From the NCBI RefSeq assembly GCF_037392515.1, contig NC_090288.1, positions 1,860,001 through 1,924,000 on the forward strand: a DNA stretch of 64,000 nt. Direction: 5' to 3'. How positions within the stretch are numbered: position 1 is the first letter of the stretch; every line of letters begins with the position of its first letter. The notes under the pieces are model-generated. The model worked only from the letters and a program-made list of their open reading frames with translations. It had not been told where the DNA came from and did no database searches. The DNA comes from Haliotis asinina. Taxonomy: Eukaryota > Mollusca > Gastropoda > Lepetellida > Haliotidae. Position numbers and translations under genes: made by a program. Below are positions 52,364-64,000 of this stretch, piece after piece.

Positions 52364-53880
52364 TATTCTCATTCTAGTAGCAGTCAATAACACTGTATTA
52401 TCTTTAAATGTTTTAGAAACATTTCTTGTTGGTTTTGGCTGAAAACTTTACATTGATACCCTCCCATAATTTCCCTATATACACATGTAACTTTAAAGTT
52501 GTAATGATGGATGTTTCTAAATGTAGATAATAACAGGCTGGTAACCAGTTCTATTCTCATTCTAGTAGCGGTCAATAACACTGTATTCTCTTTAAATGTT
52601 TTAGAAACATTTGTTGTGGGTTTTGGCTGAAAACTTTACATTGATACCCTCCCATAATTTCCCTATATACACATGTAACTTTAAAGTTGTAATGATGGAT
52701 GTTTCTAAATGTAGATAATAACAGGCTGGTAACCAGTTCTATTCTCATTCTAGTAGCAGTCAATAACACTGTATTCTCTTTAAATGTTTTAGAAACATTT
52801 GTTGTGGGTTTTGGCTGAAAACTTTACATTGATACCCTCCCATAATTTCCCTATATACACATGTAACTTTAAAGTTGTAATGATGGATGTTTCTAAATGT
52901 AGATAATAACAGGCTGGTAACCAGTTCTATTCTCATTCTAGTAGCGGTCAATAACACTGTATTCTCTTTAAATGTTTTAGAAACATTTGTTGTGGGTTTT
53001 GGCTGAAAACTTTACATTGATACCCTCCCATAATTTCCCTATATACACATGTAACTTTAAAGTTGTAATGATGGATGTTTCTAAATGTAGATAATAACAG
53101 GCTGGTAACCAGTTCTATTCTCATTCTAGTAGCGGTCAATAACACTGTATTCTCTTTAAATGTTTTAGAAACATTTGTTGTGGGTTTTGGCTGAAAACTT
53201 TACATTGATACCCTCCCATAATTTCCCTATATACACATGTAACTTTAAAGTTGTAATGATGGATGTTTCTAAATGTAGATAATAACAGGCTGGTAACCAG
53301 TTCTATTCTCATTCTAGTAGCGGTCAATAACACTGTATTCTCTTTAAATGTTTTAGAAACATTTGTTGTGGGTTTTGGCTGAAAACTTTACATTGATACC
53401 CTCCCATAATTTCCCTATATACACATGTAACTTTAAAGTTGTAATGATGGATGTTTCTAAATGTAGATAATAACAGGCTGGTAACCAGTTCTATTCTCAT
53501 TCTAGTAGCGGTCAATAACACTGTATTCTCTTTAAATGTTTTAGAAACATTTGTTGTGGGTTTTGGCTGAAAACTTTACATTGATACCCTCCCATAATTT
53601 CCCTATATACACATGTAACTTTAAAGTTGTAATGATGGATGTTTCTAAATGTAGATAATAACAGGCTGGTAACCAGTTCTATTCTCATTCTAGTAGCGGT
53701 CAATAACACTGTATTCTCTTTAAATGTTTTAGAAACATTTGTTGTGGGTTTTGGCTGAAAACTTTACATTGATACCCTCCCATAATTTCCCTATATACAC
53801 ATGTAACTTTAAAGTTGTAATGATGGATGTTTCTAAATGTAGATAATAACAGGCTGGTAACCAGTTCTATTCTTATTCCA
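52364..53880. repeat. 188-bp tandem repeat, eight near-identical copies
   Basis: Units start TTCTCATTCTAGTAGCGGTC and run 188 bp; copies two to eight differ by only a few bases, the first by slightly more (CTTGTTGG for TTGTGGG). A 65-residue minus-strand frame appears in every copy because each frame begins in the next unit. No promoter or domain supports it as a gene. Low divergence points to recent amplification or ongoing homogenisation. Confidence 0.95.
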
Positions 53881-56194
53881 GTAATGAGCTGACATGTTGA
53901 CATGTGCGCACATGCCAAATTTCTATGTTCAGTATCAGATAATGTTCTTCATTAGCAATATGCAATACTCACTCCTGCCTCCAGTTTTGAGCACATGCAC
54001 TTTGGGTTCATCACACTGAATGTATAAAAATGCAAATAAGATACCATACCGTTCATATCTGTGCAAAAAGATATGTGCATGGGATCAAACAGAATTTTTG
54101 ATTTAACAACCATTTTTTGGAATGTTTCAGTAATGAAAATGAGATTTATTGGAGCAAATATGTTTCCGTGTTCAAAGAGAACTAATAACACAGAAAAACA
54201 AACAAGTTAAAAGGCTACAGTAATGACTAACTTTTGATAATAATATTGCTTGACTTGGAAGAGGGTCAGTCTATGAAGAGTACAAAGTATTTAAAGATTG
54301 ACTTCAGTGTACTGTGTGCACTGTTCTTTAGTGTCCCTGTATCTGTGATCTCTTGTGCATCCAGTAAAGGTGATTTACATACAGAACACAAATGTCAAAT
54401 GTGTCCCAGTGACCTAAGGAAGGCTTATCTACATGTGACTGAGTAGCTAATGTTACCTGTATTCGTAGACAGGACTGAAGGTAAATTAGAGTAATTACCT
54501 TACAAGATTATCACGGTAAAGATGACTGACATCTGCAACATGACAGTTGTAAGGATTTAATGTTCTGACAGCAAATGTTAATATTAGTCATACCAGCACT
54601 CAAGAAAGTGTGTCTTGTGTAGTGATGATCAACACCAAAAGAAATCATGGCTCTTACAGAATAGGTCGGAAATGCATACAAATGTATGGGGCAAGCAAAT
54701 TCAACATATCAGCTTTGCAGAATTTAAAACTTTCCGGTATTTTTTGCAGCATTCAGTACCCTTAGACATTCTTAATTACAAATGTCTTATGATAAGTTCG
54801 AAGAACTAAAACATATGACAAAAACTAAAGGGGCATGGTCCCCTTAGCAAAAACTCAGGAATATTTGCTGGGGTTTAGTGAGGTTGCAGAGGCTGATGTG
54901 CTGCACAGTATCCAGATCTTCCCGTCTGTTTGTTTATCATATTACAGAGCTTTTTCTGCCCGCCCATTGGTTGGATTGCTGTGTTAGGAAAATGTGTCAA
55001 CTTATGCTTTATGAACACCAACAATGGAGATAACAGGATTAGTCTTCCAGGTACCAAGTGAGCAGGATCAGGTGCTTTATTAAACCACAAAGGGGTGCTT
55101 GTCATATAAACCTTTTTATAGATTGTCTGTTGAAATTGAAATTATTCAGTGTCCCTCATTCAACAATATGTGCAGTGTCATTATTTTGATAGAAGTAACA
55201 GAAACAGTAGAGACAGCATAAGTATAGCTATCGGGGATAGATACCTATGGAAAACCTGGCTACACATAAGTCAATGAAAACATGTTTGGACCTTGTACCG
55301 TAATACGTATAAAATGTTGATTTTATGCACTTCAGGAAATTTCACAAGATAGGTACAATGGTCACCATCTTTCATCTTTGTTGAAAGTAAACATGTTGGT
55401 TCATTGTTGTTTGAAATTCTAGGAAGTGAATACTGAAGTATTCCTTTTACTGATGTATGATGTTGGTTTTGTGATGGACCTTTCCTTTTGTAATTAATTT
55501 AACCAAAGTTTCATTTGTAATAATTTATTGTTTCTTTTGTGTAACTGTAGACGAAGTATGTGCATTCCACAAACCTTTATTAGTTGTTTACAAATGAATG
55601 CTCACAACATTGTGGTTTTATGTGTTTTTCATTTTTATCTTCAAGTTTGTGACTATCAGAAAATAAGTAAAGCCTACACTTGTTTAATATTTTGTGCTGT
55701 TAAGCAACAAACAAAAAACAAAGTGTAGTTTTTAGGAAAATGTGTTGTGTGAAGCCTTTACACAGTCTCATGTGACATGTTGATGACCAACAAAACTAAC
55801 CGACCAAACAATTATGAAATGTTAAACATGCAACAATTGTTAATAACAATAGGTTGAAAATATCGATAAAACAAGTGTCACAAGTGATATTAACAGTACA
55901 TGACACTGCTGAGTGGCACCACGAATGTCAGTGGCAGTTACCGTGATTACATTATAACATCAATATGAATCTCAACTGAATCAACAGTCCGTAACATGTA
56001 CGCAAAACAGCCTATCGTCTCATGTTTGCTTGATCAAGCTTCAGAAACAAGTCTAAGAGTCCATGCCCATGGTAAAAGTACGATATTCACACAAGTGCTG
56101 TTCTTGAGATGATAGACCATTTATGTAGTCTTAAAACATTCCAGAAATTTTCTCTTAGCTGGATTAGTTTATAGTGTTGCTTCCTATGTCTTGT
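53881..56194. other. Gene-poor stretch
   Basis: No exon, SINE or array recognised. Short frames at 54234, 54615 and 55528 have no domain. Confidence 0.4.
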
Positions 56195-56322
56195 GTACCA
56201 ATTGTGAAGATCAGTGCTCATGCTATTGATCACTGGGTTGTCCAGTTCAGACTCAATTATTTACAGACCCATATAGCAGGAATATTGCTGAGTATGGCGT
56301 AAAACAAAACTCACACACGCTC
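56195..56322 (+). repeat. SINE-A copy, 5'-truncated, sense
   Basis: From TGTACCAATTGTGAAGATCA through GTTGTCCAGTTCAGACTCAA to GAGTATGGCGTAAAACAAAACTCAC. Confidence 0.75.
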
Positions 56323-57024
56323 TGTTAGTTGTTTCTGATATTCAGGGTATGAAACTCCAAAAGACCAGACCTTGAGGGCTGGCTAGATGTAAAACTTGCC
56401 CACCTTCATCATACCAACCTACGCTCAAGAAAATACTAATTTATTTACTACAATCAAATTAAGACTTGTAAAATAAATAAAAAAGTAATACCAGTGCAAG
56501 GAAACTATTAACTGCTTACTTCAGGTTTGTGCATGAATGAATGATGTTTTATTTTACTGAAATATGATGAATATCTTCATATACATGTGTAAGTTGTAAC
56601 CTGACCATTAGACAGGTGAATATGAGAATGTGGCAGTCTGTGTTGAAAATAACCTGTCCCTGGCAGTTGGGCAGACAGGTATTTCAGCCACTGCTGATAA
56701 CCAATACAACATGGTGGTTTGGTGGCAGCAGCAGGCTAAAGGCCTGTGTTCAACTGCCGACATGACTACAATGTGTGAAGCCCATTTGTGGTGTTCCACG
56801 CTGTGATAGTGTTGGAATGTCATGAAAAGCATCGTAAACTGGTCCTCCAGTGGTGGGTCTACTGTCATACATTTTACTGACTCAGTTTTCGAAGTGTCTT
56901 TGTCGGACAATTCAGGCAGAAAACCTCTTTTGCTCAATTTAGTCAGTGACATAAGTCCACCACTATAAGGTCAAACACTGACCTTCATTGAAGATCTGTG
57001 TTAGAATTGGTCTTCTGCTATGCT

Positions 57025-57168
57025 GACTTTGATGGCCAATGTCGTCATATCCCAGTGGCAAAGATTGATCTTCATGATACTGATCACATGATTGTCTCAC
57101 TTTACAGACTAACCCCCCATATAGCTGGAATATTCCTGAGTTTAACACTAAACAACAAACAAACTTGA
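57025..57168 (+). repeat. SINE-A copy, old, 5'-truncated, sense
   Basis: GTCGTCATATCCCAGTGGCA, GATTGATCTTCATGATACTGATCAC and CATATAGCTGGAATATTCCTGAG follow SINE-A order; the tail is TTTAACACTAAACAACAAAC. Confidence 0.65.
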
Positions 57169-57235
57169 TGACATTTACAGAACTGGGAAATTCCTAATAT
57201 GGGACTGTTTGACGAAATTTGATTCATTGAGCGGT

Positions 57236-57288
57236 TTGGTTTAGTTTTACGCTGCTTTTAGCAATATTGCAGCAATAGCCTGATGCTT
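57236..57288 (-). repeat. SINE-B tail fragment, antisense
   Basis: GGTTTAGTTTTACGCTGCTT plus TTAGCAATATTGCAGCAATA is the shared SINE tail in reverse; the head is missing. Confidence 0.65.
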
Positions 57289-60200
57289 TGCTGATAAGTG
57301 TTCAGTGATTCTCCCCTGAAGCTGTTTTAACCAAACACACATGGTTTCATTGTGATTAATTTTGGGACTGTCCTGCTGTGTGGATATTGTGGAATTGTCA
57401 TTTCCTGATGTCTTCTGTCTTCTAGTGAAGCAAACTCTCTTACTTTCAATCAAGTATACTCCTGTCTGAGATTAGTCGTGTTTGTAAAGTTTTAGTTGTC
57501 AGGTGTCGCGGTGTAGCGGATGATTTATTTATACAGTATTTTCTACAGTGATTGATGTCTCTCAACACCATCTGTAAATCTTCAGAAAAGGTTGGGAAAC
57601 TTCATTTATAATTTACGATGTAAAAACTTAGGAATCAATCAGTGTTGACACAATAATAATGACTGTCTTGAGAAAGCATCACCACTTGCACTTCCTTATG
57701 GCCATAGTTGTTTGTACAGGAATTGTTCATGAAGATTATTGGTATATGACACGAAATTGCATGGGTACAGTTTTCATTTTCAAACAAAAATTGGCAGAAA
57801 CAAACATTAACTATTATGTAATGCAAGATGATTGTCAAAGTTAGTGGTCTGCAGCGATTTATCGACCTGGTAACACCATGAAGACTGTTCAGAATATTTG
57901 TAACATCTTACGTTGTCAAAATATTAAGACTGTCCATTGTTAGTGAGTACATGATATGTTTCAGAGCACAAGATCACCTTAAGGCAAGCAAACAGCTGGT
58001 TTTCTGTCATTTTTTATTTTTTTTTAATTCTCTTGCTATGGTAGTTTGAAACATATCAACAGGATTACATATAAATTTGTTCATGGAGGTTGAATGCTGA
58101 TGGAATGACAGACAGCATGATGATTCTGTTCTCTCTATAGTATGCTGTGGCTCTCACACAGGTTTTTACGTTTCTTTTGTCAACTCTGCTGAAATGTCAT
58201 TATATGTGAAGCTTTGTGTAGTCATTGTGTGCAGCACATATATTGGTTTCACTTGTATTGATGTTGTTCATTGTGTTATGACTGTTTGTGTGACAGATGT
58301 TATCAGAAAACACATCAGTGTGTCGCGGGATGTTGAATGTTCTGATAGATGTGGTCTGTGTGAGACATGTAGCTGTGTACATGGTTAGACGTGACATAAT
58401 CCAGTAATACTGTATACATTACAGTATCAGATTTAGTGGCATTCAACATCACATATGCATGATAATTCACATATGCCTGATATACTGTAATAGTGATATG
58501 TGATGGTATCAAGTGTATGGTGGTATTTTATTGTATCAGGAGAACAATCCACTGTGCACCAACAGGTAATGTGAGTTACATAAAGGTTTTGAAATAGCAG
58601 TCTGTATTATGAAACGTTGAATCCTTTTGATATGTAACCATGGCAACTTACAAATCTCAGTTCTCTTGATTGACTTTTTCTTTTGTTTGTAGTGTTTCCA
58701 CAGTTACCATTCTATATCTGAAATCATTGATTAATATGAAAGATTTTTCAGATAACTGTGTCACTGAATATGTAATTTTTGGTTCACTGCATATGTGAGA
58801 GAGTAGTGGTGACTCCTTTCTTCCTGTTATTGTATACTGTATAGACAGATTCCCTGGCTCTATCCATTGTCTGGTGGACAGAATGTCTGCCGGAGAACGG
58901 TCATGGTCTCATCCTCAGATGCTATGTACCAAATGACCTGAAACGATTGTTACCAGTAATAGTTCAGGCCTTAATACTGGATGGATGATGTAAGGACTGT
59001 TTGGCTGAGTCAGAATGCTCTGTCTGAGTGGGGCATCCTTCAGCTGTCGTGTCTGAAGGCTAGCCAGGGTTTACATGAGGTAGACATGTGCTTCCCGTAA
59101 CCTAATCAAGTATAGGATGGACAGAGAAAAATATATATTGTCTCATTGATATGTTCATTGATATTCAACATTCCTGTTATCAGTAATTTAATGATTATTA
59201 CCTGACAACATGAAAGTACACTATATTACACTATTTCATTAATTCATTACTCATGCCATTGTATCCCATTTGTGTAGACTGATGCTTTATACTGTAATGT
59301 AGTCTCTCGCTCGCATACAAGCTGGCCATATCAGGTGTTGGTACTGGTGTGCAAAACAAACTATGGCAGTCATAAGTCTGTGTCAAGGTATTATTGGAGA
59401 TACAATCATCCTAACGTTGAGGTGGCTTTGTACAGCAGCACCCAGATATACAGGATTGTGGTAGAATCTCGGGTATATGTGACATCATTCTTCCCTCCCC
59501 TATTTATTTTACTACTCCCCTCTCTCCCCCACTCAACACACAACCACACACACGAGACCCCATGAAGCCTTCCTAACGGACCTATACTGAACACACAAGG
59601 AGTAGGTGTTCCAAGGATGGTCACTGTAGTGTATGACATGAACTATTGGTAAACTTGTCTCATTACTGCCAGTACCAGACCGACCAAACTGCCACTATCT
59701 CTTGTTGGTGTGATCTGATGTTGTTGAAGAAAGTTTAGTAATTTATTCATTGACTGGCAGGCTGGCATATGTTGTGGTATGAAGTTAACCAAGTCTGCTT
59801 GTCTAACACCTGGCTACCAGCACCAGTAACCAGCTCCACACCTTGTATTTGTGTGACACTGGCAGAAGTGTCACTGTGGTGTCTAAGTACAGGGTTCTCT
59901 TGACTCTCTAAGTAAAATATGTGAAAATTAGCTTCAACATAAATTTAGAAGAAGGGTTTATGAGTGCATACAAAATAACTATCATGTGGCTGTGTTTTTT
60001 AACCTCCAATGGATGTAGATTGTGTCGTGATGTAACAGCTTCACAGGGGATGAAGTCATAAAGTGGGTCTTGTGTGAGGTGAGCTGTGGGGAGGGACGGA
60101 GGAGGATGGGGGGAGTAGTACAGCAGGGTTAGAGATGCAGATCACTCAGGTGGAAATGACGTGAACAGGAGAATCTGATGGCTGTGCAGCAAGCACGAGG

Positions 60201-60639
60201 CAAAGTCCCAGCTCAATTAACTGTAGTGTTTTCTAGTCAGGTATATTCTTGAAGCATGTGCACCAATGTTGGTATGTTGTTCTGAGATTTGGAATCTGTA
60301 AAGTTTATAATAAGGTTGCAAGTGAAGGGGTACCGGGAGGTCTGAGCATCAAGATGAAGGGTTGCAGTGCCAGCACTGATGTATGGGCTATAAGACGATG
60401 TCAGAGACTATAACACTGTGTCCCTGTCATAGGATAATCCAGTAGGTGAAGGCCAATCAGGGGTGACCTAGTTTTGTCAGGCAAGTTTAAATCCTACAAA
60501 GCACTAGAAAAAACTGTTATAAACCAGCATGAAAGTGCTGACTCAGCAATATGTGACTAGGCACCCCATACCAACACACTGCTGATAAAGCACACAAATA
60601 AGATTATTTTAGTTGAGTGTTGTATTACTCAGTACAACC
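57289..60639. other. Gene-poor stretch with a weak exon candidate
   Basis: 58845-58988 follows an acceptor (ATACTGTATAG) with 47 regular codons (TDSLALSIVWWTECLPENGH...) and a stop; phase 0 would fit the exon at 48869-48943, but 10 kb apart and without homology this is weak. Nothing else recognised. Confidence 0.25.
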
Positions 60640-61065
60640 CTGAACAGGAATTGTACAACACTCAGCAGAAGTTGTACAACAGAAATTGTACAACAGTAAA
60701 CAAAAGTTGTACAACACTAAGCAGAGATTGTGCAACACTCACTGTGCAGAAATTGCACAACACTTAACAGGAAGTGCACAACAATCAACAGAAGTTTTGC
60801 AAAACTCAACAAACTGTACAACACTAAGCAGAAATTGTTCAACATTCAAGAGAAATAGTACAACACTTAACAGAAATTGTACAACAGTTAGAAATTGTGA
60901 AACACTTAACCAAAATCATACAACACTCAAGAGAAATCGTGCAACACTAATAAGAAATTAAACAACTTTCAATGGAAATTGTGCAACACTCAACAGATGT
61001 TGTACAACACTCAAGAAAATTTGCACAGTACACAACAGAAATTGAGCAACACTAAGCAGAAATTA
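60640..61065. repeat. ~20-bp tandem repeat (CAGAAATTGTACAACACTCAA)
   Basis: About 20 diverged units of GAAATTGTACAACACTCAAC-like sequence with spacing of 19-23 bp. The plus frame at 60686-60961 is a by-product. Confidence 0.88.
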
Positions 61066-61225
61066 TTTGATGATACCTTGTGATGCAGTGTTTCGGAATT
61101 GTTGTCAGGCTCTTGCCTGACATTAGAAAAATCTATACTGCCCTATTGTATTGTACCATTATAAAGAAACTGTTATTCATAAAGCATAATATCGTTCTTA
61201 TTATTTGTCAACTTCTAAAACCCTG

Positions 61226-61470
61226 TGAAGGTCCCGGGGTAGAATAGGCCTTCAGCAACCATGCTTGCCATAAAAAGCGACTAACGGGATCGGGTGGTCA
61301 GACTCGCTGACTTGGTTGGCACATGTCATCGGTTCCCAAATGCGCGGATTGATGCTCATGTTGTTGATCACTGGATTGTCTGGTCCAGACTCGATTATTT
61401 ACAGACCGCCGCCATATAGCTGGAATATTGCTGAGTGCGGCGTAAAACTAAACTCACTCACTCACTCAAC
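61226..61470 (+). repeat. SINE-A copy, sense
   Basis: From GTGAAGGTCCCGGGGTAGAA to GGCGTAAAACTAAACTCACTCACTCA. It lacks the GTCGTAAGAGGCG segment; otherwise the best match to the family consensus in the window. Confidence 0.87.
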
Positions 61471-62130
61471 TTCTAAAATGTCAGTCAGTTAGACAAAACA
61501 GGAATTGTAATTTGTACAACATCTGCAGCAATAATACAGCACTCTGACAACATTCCACAACATACCACACTGTACTGTCACACTGTACTATCTCAGGTTG
61601 CAGAAAATGTTAAATGTTGAAATTGCTAGAAAGTGTTAAAGGTCACAGGCAACCAAGGAAACAAACATAATTCAAACACAGTTATCACTTATTCGTGACA
61701 TGATATACATTGCTGATTGTGAAAAAAAAACATAAACAAGATTATAAGCTTACAACTGCAAATCAAAAGTGTAATATTTTGTACTCCCTCAAAACGAAAC
61801 ACCCGGGATACTGAACCCAGTCTGAACTGTTGCACTTGCGAATACTCTGAGGGCTCATTCTATGTGCATAGACATGATCAGCTTGATTTGCATTTTAGAA
61901 GTAGGGCGAGTAGTAAGATTAAGAATGTAACATTCAACTTCATTTTTCCTTATCCTGACTCATGTTTCGTTGCTTATCTCCCCTTCCTTCTGAACGGTCA
62001 GTGGAAACTTGAATCCCTTCAAATTCCCTAAAAGCGAATCTACAATCACTCACCATGACCCACCTCCCTTTTTAACCTCAAAAGTGCCCATGTGACTGCA
62101 CATGTCAGACCTCACTCTCTCCTTAATCGA
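61471..62130. other. Intergenic stretch
   Basis: Nothing recognised. Confidence 0.4.
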
Positions 62131-62370
62131 CCCGTGAAGGTCCAGGGTAGAATAGGTCTTCAGCAATCCATGCTTGCCATAAAAGGCAACTATGCTTGTC
62201 TGACTTGTTTGACACATGTCATCGGTTCCCTTTTGCGCAGATTGATGCTGATGCTGTTGATCACTGGATTGTCTGGTCCAGAGTCGATCATTTACCGACT
62301 ACCACCATTTAGCTGGAATATTGCTGTGGGCAGCATAAAATTAGACTCGCTCAATCACTCACTCTCCTTA
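62131..62370 (+). repeat. SINE-A copy, sense, internally deleted
   Basis: From CCGTGAAGGTCCAGGGTAGA to GGGCAGCATAAAATTAGACTCGCTCAATCACTCACTC. It lacks the CGACTAACGGGATCGGGTGG block. Confidence 0.83.
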
Positions 62371-62859
62371 ATCGCCTGTGCAGATGGTTAGGCGATGTTT
62401 CTTGTTTCCTTTCCCTGCTAAACTTTAGTTTATTTTCGGATACTTAGCCCAAATTCTGCTTTGAATGCCTCTATTAATCTTTTATTCAGCATAATTGAAA
62501 CAGTGATGTTGTTGTAGTTATGTTATTATCATTCTATATGCTTTCTCTGACATGGTGTTCACCTGTTTTAGTGATTCATAACATGATGTTTTGACTTGTG
62601 AAATTTTCCACATGTGATTGGAAAATTTGAAACTAAATTTACACAACCCGTTGTGAGGTTCAGAGAGCCTGGGTGTCATCATGAGGCAGTTGCTGACTCA
62701 TGGTCACTGTATCTTGTGTCTCTGTGGTCACAGAGGTAACAGGCCATGCCTCAGCTAACAGGGAGTCCTCTCCTGTCAAGATCCCATTGAAGTATACTAA
62801 AACCTGGCCGACATTGTGTACTAAAAGTCATCATTATCCAGGCATTCATCTACATCGTT

Positions 62860-64000
62860 GCAGTTGTTGAAATCTACAAATTCGGTGAGTCATATCTGTT
62901 CACAGATTTCTCCGAGAGTCGTGTCATCGCCTGATATAGCAACTAATGTGGTAGAACTAGTTGCTAGAACTGCAGGTCCTCATGGAGTCGTCGCTGATAT
63001 TGTCTGGTGCTGCTCCGACAGCAATGCAGTTGAGAGGCGATGTCATCTCTACAATCTTCTCAGGGATCACTGTTCTCTTTGAGGGACAGTCAACCAGGGG
63101 CTTCTTTGATCCAGCAGATGCAAATGTCTACTGCCTTCATCAGGATCACTGCTCCCTTTGAGGCATAGTTAACCAGAGGTAATGTTGACCCAGCAGAGGC
63201 AGATGTCTACTGCCTTCATCGGGATCACTGCTCCCTTTGAGGGACAGTTAACCAGAGGAAATGTTGATCCAGCAGAAGCAGATGTCTATGGAGAACCTGC
63301 TAGCGTTTGAAACCACCACGTTGTCTTGGATATCCGTTGATGAGACGATGACAGCCGTCACTCAGAAGCAGTTTCATATCAGCACTAAAGCCTACTGTGC
63401 TGGCAACTTTATAGACGTGATCACCCGTCAGATGTATCATGCTATGGAAAAGAAATTCGATATCTAGCAGACGTCTAGCTGAGGCAGTGTTGAAGATAGC
63501 GAGGTTGAGTTTTCTGCAGTAGTCTGCATGATAACGAGCTTGTACTGCAACATCAGCAAGAGGTTTAATGTTGTTGAAGAACAACAACTTGATGATGAGG
63601 CATATATCTACCCTGCTGCTGAAGTTTTGTCTTGGGTGGCTGACGGCCTCCCGATATCATCCCCAATGAAGACCCAGCTGAAACATGTCGCATGAAAGGC
63701 AACGACTTTGAGACAGTCACCATGCTGCCTATAAAGCTGATCTCCAACGTAGCTGACAGTCTGTAGACACCTTTTGGGAAGCTTTGAAGACTCGGGGACA
63801 ACCTACCCCTGTGCTTAGAGCAAGGAGATTCAAGACCACAACATGAAACACTTTATGAACATGCCGCAGGTAGATGAAGTTTTCTGTCTGACCTCCGATG
63901 TGCGTCATGATGATGAAGCTACTGAGTCAAAGATACGAGGTTAGCTCAGCTTGACATAAAAACCCAGAGGGCCTACTTTGGGTTAACTAGATCCAGGGTG
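62860..64000. other. Degenerate repeat-derived coding relic
   Basis: Sequence of raised G/C and coding-like texture on both strands, with no full gene. On the minus strand 63300-63590 reads LADVAVQARYHADYCRKLN, which resembles the (V/A)xARYHxxCYRKLN motif of multi-copy transposon-associated proteins in invertebrates. 63050-63285 has three copies of an ~85-bp repeat (GGGATCACTGCTCCCTTTGA). I treat it as an old, broken copy of a repeated gene of uncertain class. Confidence 0.35.

Noticed and set aside
52384-53918. Eight repeated 65-72-codon frames
   Set aside because: They come from the 188-bp tandem unit; each spans a unit junction and has no recognisable domain.
59335-59565. 76-codon frame with a hydrophobic run
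   Set aside because: Ends in low-complexity Pro/His/Thr sequence, no start context or homology.

Overview
The window looks like nuclear DNA of a mollusc, most likely a gastropod close to the abalones (Haliotis). The grounds are intron-containing host genes, an intronless chemosensory-type GPCR, and many copies of two SINE-like repeats sharing a tail that ends in (CTCA)n, which I associate with abalone genomes. The species call is inference; nothing was searched.

Layout. 1-451 (-): start of a non-LTR retrotransposon ORF with a 2A ribosome-skipping motif (SGDVELNPGP), running off the left edge. 1234-3905 (+): three exons of a fucolectin-type (FTP) plus PAN/Apple gene, with a 33-bp minisatellite in its first visible intron. 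4816-6666 (-): a two-exon secreted ten-cysteine peptide of prokineticin/colipase type. 9083-10612 (-): a single-exon class A GPCR with a long Asn-Gly-Thr-rich ectodomain. 11.4-12.3 kb: a 29-bp array with a near-CRE site in each unit. 16023-32171 (-): a 14-exon gene whose joined exons read as one 438-residue Slob/PXK-type pseudokinase with an N-terminal membrane anchor and a C-terminal polyproline-WH2 tail; its introns hold at least six tandem arrays, SINEs and a 2-kb TTAA-flanked transposon. 33-45 kb: gene-poor, with MITE, SINE and hairpin remnants. 45719-48312 (-): a four-exon PIERCE-family ciliary microtubule inner protein, with an RFX X-box-like site and a CCAAT box just upstream of its start. 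48869-48943 (+): a possible divergent first exon. 49618-51625: a second, inverted copy of the 2-kb transposon. 51.7-52.2 kb: a LINE relic. 52.4-53.9 kb: eight near-identical 188-bp repeats. The rest has SINE copies, short tandem repeats and degenerate transposon-like sequence.

The host genes do not form an evident pathway. FTP-PAN and the ten-cysteine peptide are convergent and both secreted; the GPCR and the pseudokinase lie on the same strand but are separated by about 5.4 kb. About 20 tandem arrays crowd the window, mostly in the left 28 kb, and two of them run directly into splice sites of the pseudokinase gene. The strongest leads for new biology are the 2A-led retrotransposon ORF, the membrane-anchored pseudokinase/WH2 architecture, the paired Kolobok/T2-like elements, and the X-box at the ciliary gene. 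Exon joins were made by hand from splice motifs and reading phase.
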